Positions 20,133 through 26,570 of a stretch of DNA of 26,570 bases are shown here, piece after piece. Positions within the stretch are counted from its first letter, which is position 1, and every line of letters starts with the position of its first letter. The DNA comes from Saccoglossus kowalevskii (lineage: Eukaryota > Hemichordata > Enteropneusta > Harrimaniidae), in NCBI RefSeq assembly GCF_000003605.2, contig NW_003130854.1, positions 2,089,088 through 2,115,657 on the forward strand, given 5' to 3'. The position numbers and the translations under genes are program-made. The notes beneath the pieces are model-generated. The model was not told where the DNA came from and made no database searches. It saw only the letters and a program-made list of their open reading frames with translations.

Positions 20133-23100
20133 TCAGTCCCAATTTCCATTAGCAGCTAATGCTACGGCATCTGCACTTCCCGATACTTTGTATTCCAATA
20201 TCCACATGTCATTACTAAATACCACTGCAAGAAATAAACCGAGAATTATACATGCACGTAACAATTTGACGAGACGAGAATAATATGAGTGACATTGAAT
20301 ACAAATAACATGTAAGTTTCTGTTCACTGCGAGATCTCGCGCTATGTGTGAAATCGAACTGGAAAACAAATCTCATAACATCTCGTGTGATACGAGCCTA
20401 ATAATGTGCTAAACACATTTGATGAAGGTCAATTTTGATGAAGTAAGGACGCGATATTTCTATCGGAAGAATGTGCATTTCGACATTGAACTATAAAGAG
20501 AGAAATTGAAGTTCAAAATCAAATTAGTCGATTTTTGCGGCAGACGTTCGATTCGCATTATGCGAGATCTCGCAGTGAACAGAAAATCACCCATTACTTA
20601 CACATTTCGCCTGGATTCAGAATGATGTGTACTTTATGACAAATGTCGGTACATACTGCATTCGGTATTAATGTAATGAGGTAGTTTCCTTTCAGCTGGG
20701 CGAACCATGTCATAGTGTGCGCCATCTCATCCGATGATTGAAAGCCCATAATATTATAAAACTTAAAAGAAGAAAGTGATAAAAGTTAGTGGTCAGTTAT
20801 TTAAAACAAGTCATGAAACAATGGAATGTACAAACTGAGGGGTTTACCTTCAAGCTGGTACACGGTTGCTAAATAAGTTATAACATATAGGGACAAATTT
20901 GAGAATGATTCCATGTTGAGTATACTCTCTATAGCAACATATGAATCTTTGGAAGCGCCATTAAATGTAGAAAACTGAAATTAAGATTCCCGATTCAGAG
21001 TTAAGACAGAAATTAAACTTGCAAGTACTGTGACTATGGTACAATAATATTGGTAGTAGGAGTGTTAACATGTTTAGAGGTTAATCGCGGCAATACAGGG
21101 AACATGGCAAATGGTTGCTTCACTCCTTTCACTTTCATTGAAGATGAAAACAAAAGAACGGTATGATTTATTTGGAAAATGTATTAGAATGTTTGAAAAA
21201 AAAAAATTATGATTTCATAAATAATTCCGATTAAGCATGAGACGCACCTTTTTAACAACACATTTTAAATAAGTTAATAGACTTGTCATGACTAGTATAT
21301 ACGTTCAGAATGCGATTATTGTTTGCAATTCATAGAACGGGTTTGACTTTTGCCTAAAAACAATGTTTCTGATCAAAAATCATGAAAATAAATAAGCCTG
21401 AACATATTTTATCCGATTTTTTGCTAACTGGTGTTTTATGAATCGAAATAAACAACAGTAGTTGAAGCTACAAGTATTTCTAATTGAATTTCTTGTTAAG
21501 TAACCGGGATTAAACTGATATATTCATTTATCAATGTTCAGTCAAAAGTTATGTATAATAAACCGTGTCGGGGCTAACATTTTGCAGCATGTACTAATTA
21601 TGTAAAACACATACAGCTATGTAAATTGTTTTCAATTAAAATAGTTTTCCCGAATCAGTTATCAGGGTAACGCAACATATGACGTCATTCTATTCGGAGC
21701 CAAAGATTATATAAAACCACAATCGATTTATAGAATCTTCGCATGACTATGACGTCGTTGAATTCAATACAATAATATAGTGCCAATAATATGGCCCATG
21801 CCTACATGTGCCTACACTCAGATTATCACCACAACTGATAAACTCCTATAAACTTGTATATAAAAGTTAGCACACATACCGTAATACGGTTATATTGAGA
21901 CTCGAACGCAGTCACATCTTCCACGTTATAACCAGATGTTAAAACCAACCAATTGGAAGACCCAAACTCAACCATAGGAGGCATGAAGTAAGGTCTCGTG
22001 TAATACTGCCTCAATATCTTGACTGCGGACTGTGCACAGTTCTGCCAGTATATATTCCAGTGCTTGTTTGCTGCCATCCCTCGAAGTACGTGCAGTAAAA
22101 ATGGATTGTCTGGGTCCATACTGACCACTTTACACAGATACGATGTGCTCAGAACTGGATTTCTAATGAATAACTGTAGGAAAAGTCATAATGTGTCGGA
22201 GTGAATAGTTATTACGTTTCCGTTGATATATTAGTAACAATTTTTGAGAAAATATAACTTCCAGAGAATTATTGTCCAATGCCGGTACGTGCAAAACGAC
22301 ATGTGTAGCTGTATTGACATTGAGGTAACATTAAACTTCTATAGTTTGTTATTCTAATCACACGACATGACCTGTTATCCAATCAGAATCGAACAAGCAG
22401 TCGATTGTAAGCCATAACAAAGTTTATTCTCACCAAGACAGAATAATTCAGCAATCGAATTAAGTTGTGCGTATAGCCGAATAGTACTAAATAGACTGAT
22501 CTAATTCTTGCGGATTACACCGCAAAACCGATGTAGACTCATTACCTATTCCCTAATAAATGTATTATATATGTTCACAACATCTATAATTACCTTTGCT
22601 ATGAACTTTGAATTGAACTGTCTATACGCCTCCCAGTCCTTTACTGCATCAGTTACAATAACAGGTGTATTTGTGTGTAGATATTTCGTCATTTCCGCTT
22701 CGGTTACGTCATTAATTTTAATAGGTGTCATAAACTCCTCACATGTCTAAAATGTAGAAAATAATATCTATCCATTTTTGTTAAAGAATAGAATATGGCT
22801 GACCAAGAAAATTGCTCTCGATAAGAAATAATATGATTCGCTCATGAAAAAAAAAGTTAGATACGTATTGGGTCATAATAAATGCACGATATATGTAACT
22901 GATGAAATAAACGAAACACTCCGGTCCAGGTAACCATCTGCTTGATTTAAAACTACATGAAGTTTTGTTGCTTTAACACCAGGGAAGGTAAACATGTATC
23001 GTATTGCCGGGTGATATTGACGGAAAGCGGAAGTGTATAGTTTTTGAGGACAACGTGCATAAATATTAGACAATAATATAATCCAAATAACGTAATATAA

Positions 23101-24664
23101 TGCAATACGTCTTACAGTTCTGGTTTCTTCTTAACAGTTATGTCTTACCTTGCAGTCAGATTCATTGAGAGATTTCGAGTTCTGATATGGGTTGTACACC
23201 AGGCATTTATCTGCATACAGGTAACGCCAATCCCAGTATGGAAGTGTCTTTGAAAACAAAACAAAAAGTGACCATTCAATGCATGTACGTTTATTAGTTA
23301 CTGCTGCTACATCCTACCAAATCGTAACTAATTTTCTTCTCAAGAAGTTATTGTGGTACGGTCTAAATTGCCTCCACGTCGTTAATGTTCAGACTTCCAT
23401 ATAAAAGATAAAATTTGTCGATGAATATGGTTTACTTATTAATCTCATTCGATATACTTTACTTGTTTTACTTATATCATTTGTGCACTGTTTACATAAC
23501 AATATAACAGATTCAATCATTTAAATTCTACACGCCTTAACTGAAATGTTCTACCTTCCCTGACATATGTACATTTATCGATACCCCAAAAACTCAGTGG
23601 ACTCAGGTAGTGAGTAGCGCTACTTGCCACGAGTGTTCTGCTCATTCGTTGTGCTGTACATTTCAAATATTTATTAAACACTAGAAACTCCTCTCTAGTT
23701 AGCAGCATTGTTTGGAGTATCGCAATTAACTCTTAATTTGGACTGTTTGGAATAAAATATTCACGTCTTTTTTCGAAACACCTGTCTCACGAATATTTGT
23801 CCCAACGTGCTATGATTTAGTACATATCATAAGAAGTTGATTTGGCGATCGTTGTAGTAAATACTGCGTAGGTAGTCATGGTGATTCGTCATTCATATAT
23901 TAGCAATCCGATAACATAGATTCTAATTTTACAGCGTCCGCGATTTACATATTATGGGATAGCTAATAACAATGAGAACATTTCACGTCGTCATGGTTGA
24001 ATAATCATAGGTAAATACATGCGCAGATATTGGTGCACAAATGTACGTTTTCTATTTTCAACTTACCACAGATGTACATTGTCCTATGCAAATATATTTC
24101 TTTTATGTTATCGATAACGAGCCATTGCTCGCACCGTCTAACCATTTTCAATAGTTACTTAAGACAATGTTTGCAAAACAATTGCACGTCAAGTAATATT
24201 CAAGTAAAAGTGGTCAAGTTACTAGTGAAACTAGCATACTCTATATAACATACATCGCTGGAATACTGATGATAAATAAATCATTCAACATTATTTTTCA
24301 ATTATTCGAATCTTACTTTTAGAAACGTGATCCGGATGAAACTACAAATCAATTGATACGACCAGCTGCAATAGCAGAGGATAATGCCGACAACGAGGGA
24401 GACTGCTGCCACTTTTCCGTACGCTATCAACTTGGCAATGTTAGCTTCACGGATTACACCAAATATTGGGCTATAACATGCACCGATATCATCGACACTG
24501 AACCCAGCCTTCACGCAGAACTCGTATAGATCCACCATATCATCTTCGATTAGTTGTAACTTCTTTTCCGTTGTCAAACACTTTTGATCCTCAGTGGCTT
24601 CAACGATTACTGGGACGTCAAAACTATCCTCGGTGGTGGGTTTCCTGCATCTGAGTTGAGACAT
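20133..24664 (-). CDS. C6orf89-like single-pass membrane protein, copy B (inverted paralogue)
   Basis: Six exons in transcript order: 24664-24317, 23247-23149, 22746-22594, 22173-21880, 20761-20602, 20224-20133; 1146 bases, 381 residues plus TGA, all GT/AG. Exon lengths are 348/99/153/294/160/92 against 372/99/156/288/133/92 in copy A, with the same phases. Layout: polar N-terminus, helical region 32-76, membrane segment ~81-99 (AYGKVAAVSLVVGIILCY), TLPYWDWRYLYADKC (117-), PVIVTDAVKDWEAY in exon 3, WQNC and 'TRPYFMPPMVE' in exon 4, MTWFAQLKG (315-323), CTDIC (335-339), PGEMLVFSNDMW (348-359), ending NGNWD as in copy A. The ATG at 24664 gives an N-terminus like that of copy A; the codon three upstream in frame is TTG. 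Exon 5 has 27 extra bases at its start. Divergence is greatest before and within the membrane segment. No frameshift or stop is seen, so the copy looks functional. C6orf89 family membership is by motif and is moderately sure; paralogy with copy A is very sure. Confidence 0.85.
20317..20585. mobile_element. 269-bp inverted-repeat element with 24-bp perfect ends, intron 5 of copy B
   Basis: The 24 bases at 20317-20340 (TTTCTGTTCACTGCG... ending in GATCTCGC) are exactly inverted at 20562-20585; similarity continues inward imperfectly to about 45 bases (ATG.G.GAA.TCGAAC). Each arm contains the self-palindrome GCGAGATCTCGC. No open frame. No clear target duplication. It fills most of the 377-base intron 20225-20601. 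A related solo end lies at 8779-8803. Confidence 0.7.
20762..21879 (-). other. Intron 4 of copy B, no recognisable feature
   Basis: Bounded by donor GTATGTGTG (from 21879) and acceptor CTTCTTTTAAG (to 20762). AT-rich; no repeat or coding segment is supported. Confidence 0.65.
22747..23148 (-). other. Intron 2 of copy B
   Basis: Bounded by donor GTAAGAC and acceptor ACATTTTAG. Contains a 66-codon minus open frame (22873-23073) without resemblance to any C6orf89-like exon and without suitable flanking splice signals that I can see. Confidence 0.6.
23248..24316 (-). other. Intron 1 of copy B, no recognisable feature
   Basis: Corresponds to the 741-base intron 1 of copy A. A 63-codon minus frame at 23517-23708 has no counterpart in copy A and would not fit between 'FLK' and 'TLPYWDW' by homology. 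Confidence 0.6.
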
Positions 24665-26570
24665 TGTGACCAATGCAATATATCACCGTGGCAGGCTTCA
24701 AGACAAGTACACAGAAACTACAGTCATGTTTAATATATGGGAGTAATAAACTTATATGCAAGGACGAATCTATTTCAATTATGGGGAGACACCGCTCAAT
24801 ATATGTACTCTCTCATCCTATACCATAGCCTCTGAAAATACATATTATGTTATGTGTCAAGCATCTCAATCTTACTTCAATTCATATTCATATTCATAAA
24901 CAGCGCCCAGTTATGCGTCCAAATATGTGAGAATAAATATTTATTGTTAAATTACCTCAAAATAAAATAATTTCACCGAATGTCATCGAGTATAATACTC
25001 ATATCACATTTCACTTTTTTATCAAAAACGCATCTAATCATTTTATCGGTATTCCATAACACAATATGTATTTGATGTGGCCACCATAACTATGCTAGTG
25101 TTATTTCGTTATGACAGGAGCCTCGTGGTTTCTATGTGTGGAGTATGTACATATATTTGACTGAATATCAAATGCCAATTAACGCTTATTGGAATTACTA
25201 CGTTACAAATATGCTGTACATATAGTACAATTGACGCTGATGTCTAAATACAATAACATTCAAATTGTACAAAAGATGTTATTTATAATTGTGTACCATT
25301 ATCGTATTTTATTTGCTATGTGGCTGTTATTCACTTGGAATTTAATAATGCTATTACCTAAATCGGTAAAAATATAATCCGACGATGAAATATAATATTT
25401 ATGCAAAATCATTAAAATAAGTCATGTTTTTGAGCTAATCTTGCAAAAATGGATTGTTGGCGATTTTTATTTTTTTTAAAGTGATTATAGTGTTTTAGGG
25501 GATTTTTGATTTGCAAGTAGTAGATTGATAGACCCAATTTTGTAATAGAAACTTCTGTATTTTAATTTTTTTTTTGAATGTGAAATTCTATAATTTTCAT
25601 GTGCTAGTTCTTTAAATTACTGTTTTCCGGCATTTTTTCAACATTTTCTTCGATTTTTTTATTATGTCACGTTTTTTGTAAATGTTGTCTAAAGAGGGCA
25701 TACTTTAAAGTTTTGTTGAAAATTTTAGTGTTTAGCAATTTCAAATATCTACTAAAGCTGTTCGCTTGTTTTACTATATTAATGAATCAGTGCTTGAATT
25801 AATTGGTGTGAAATCATGATTTCTAGCATTTAACAACATTAACCAGATTGATTGAGTTCATAATAAAATTAACAATAGTTAATTACTCAATTTATTACTA
25901 ATAGGGAGGTGGATGTCGTAAATTAACAACATGGAAAACTCCAAGACCTCTGTTTCTGTGTTTTGTATATTACATAGTTACTATAGTAATCAAGGTTGTT
26001 GTGAAAGGAAAGGAAAGTACAGTGTAGGAAACTTCGACAAACTTAGCCGATGACGCTTATACAATAGAGTTACCAGGTTCGGCCCAAATAGTCTGGGGGC
26101 CAAAATGCCAAAGCCCCCTATAAAATTAAATTCGTAGCCTCCCCCCCCCCGTGAAAAAGGTTTGACACTTTTTTTGTTTGTGTGGGTCCCCATGAGTGAA
26201 TCTAGGGTGGATGTGGTCTGTCACAGTGGTAACATTTATAAGTATGGACGATTTTCTGAATCATATGAAAATTCTATTTTTTTTCATTCCTGAAAAAATG
26301 CGGTAAATGGGATGATTTTTCAATGTGCATACTATCATCATGTGCATTTAATTTATGAACTCAATTATGATTTAAATTTATTTTTTCGTTTAAAATACTG
26401 TCTTAAAATATATAATCCCCATATAGTTTATAAAAAAACATAGAAAAAACATAAAAGCCTTGCCCTTTAATTTAAATAACGTTGTTACTCTTCTTATAAT
26501 GGTGAACTTGTTCAATATTCTTTATGACATATTTATCAATTTATTCATATTTCTAGAATCCAATGATAAT
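24665..26570. other. Region upstream of copy B, no supported gene
   Basis: The promoter of copy B should lie just after 24664, but no distinctive element such as the TCATGTGA palindrome of copy A is seen. The rest is AT-rich (T-rich 25,400-25,760). A short C-run (~26140-26150) and GGGGGCCAAAATGCCAAAGCCCCC (around 26,095-26,118, written here in two halves: GGGGGCCAAAATG, CCAAAGCCCCC) form a small imperfect inverted repeat. Confidence 0.5.

Noticed and set aside
22873-23073. 66-codon minus open frame in intron 2 of copy B
   Set aside because: No similarity to the family and no convincing donor/acceptor pair; exons 2 and 3 join in phase without it.
23517-23708. 63-codon minus open frame as an extra exon of copy B
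   Set aside because: No counterpart in copy A, and exons 1 and 2 join in phase without it.

Overview
The window is nuclear DNA of an animal. It is AT-rich, with split genes whose introns carry GT..AG ends, many short inverted-repeat elements, a minisatellite, a LINE relic and one 50-base assembly gap. Gene content and repeat style suggest a marine invertebrate such as a hemichordate, mollusc or brachiopod. The phylum cannot be fixed from the sequence alone, and this placement is inference.

Layout: (1) 1-~12,100, minus strand: the 5' part of a BRE1 (RNF20/RNF40) histone H2B ubiquitin ligase gene. Eleven coding exons and one non-coding first exon can be drawn; the RING end lies beyond base 1. 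(2) ~12,041-12,175: a compact head-to-head promoter shared by BRE1 and the next gene, with paired ETS-like sites, a CCAAT-type box and a palindromic TCATGTGA (M-box/E-box) site. (3) 12,176-16,459, plus strand: a complete six-exon gene for a 379-residue membrane protein that resembles vertebrate C6orf89 (bombesin receptor-activated protein). (4) 16,460-20,132: intergenic, with a LINE 3' relic and a degenerate ~23-bp AT-rich array. (5) 20,133-24,664, minus strand: a second, complete six-exon C6orf89-like gene (381 residues), tail-to-tail with the first. (6) 24,665-26,570: AT-rich sequence with no gene that I can support.

The main result is the C6orf89-like pair. All five introns sit at the same places and phases (0,0,0,0,1), and exons 2 and 6 have identical lengths, so the two genes arose by an inverted duplication followed by strong protein divergence. 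Their lumenal halves read, by eye, like a Cupin_8/JmjC fold of the FIH type: a 'PxIxTDAxxDWxAY' entry motif, then 'MTWFAQLKG', then 'PGExLVFSNxMW'. The residues that should bind iron are replaced in both copies. I therefore propose that the family is a secretory-pathway pseudo-oxygenase with a conserved cysteine set. This rests on motif alignment only and needs a profile or structure search.

The introns hold several mobile-element candidates: a 986-bp element with 15-bp terminal inverted repeats and a perfect 5-bp target duplication, a 269-bp element with 24-bp arms, at least five copies of a TACTGTA-ended palindromic family, and smaller hairpins.
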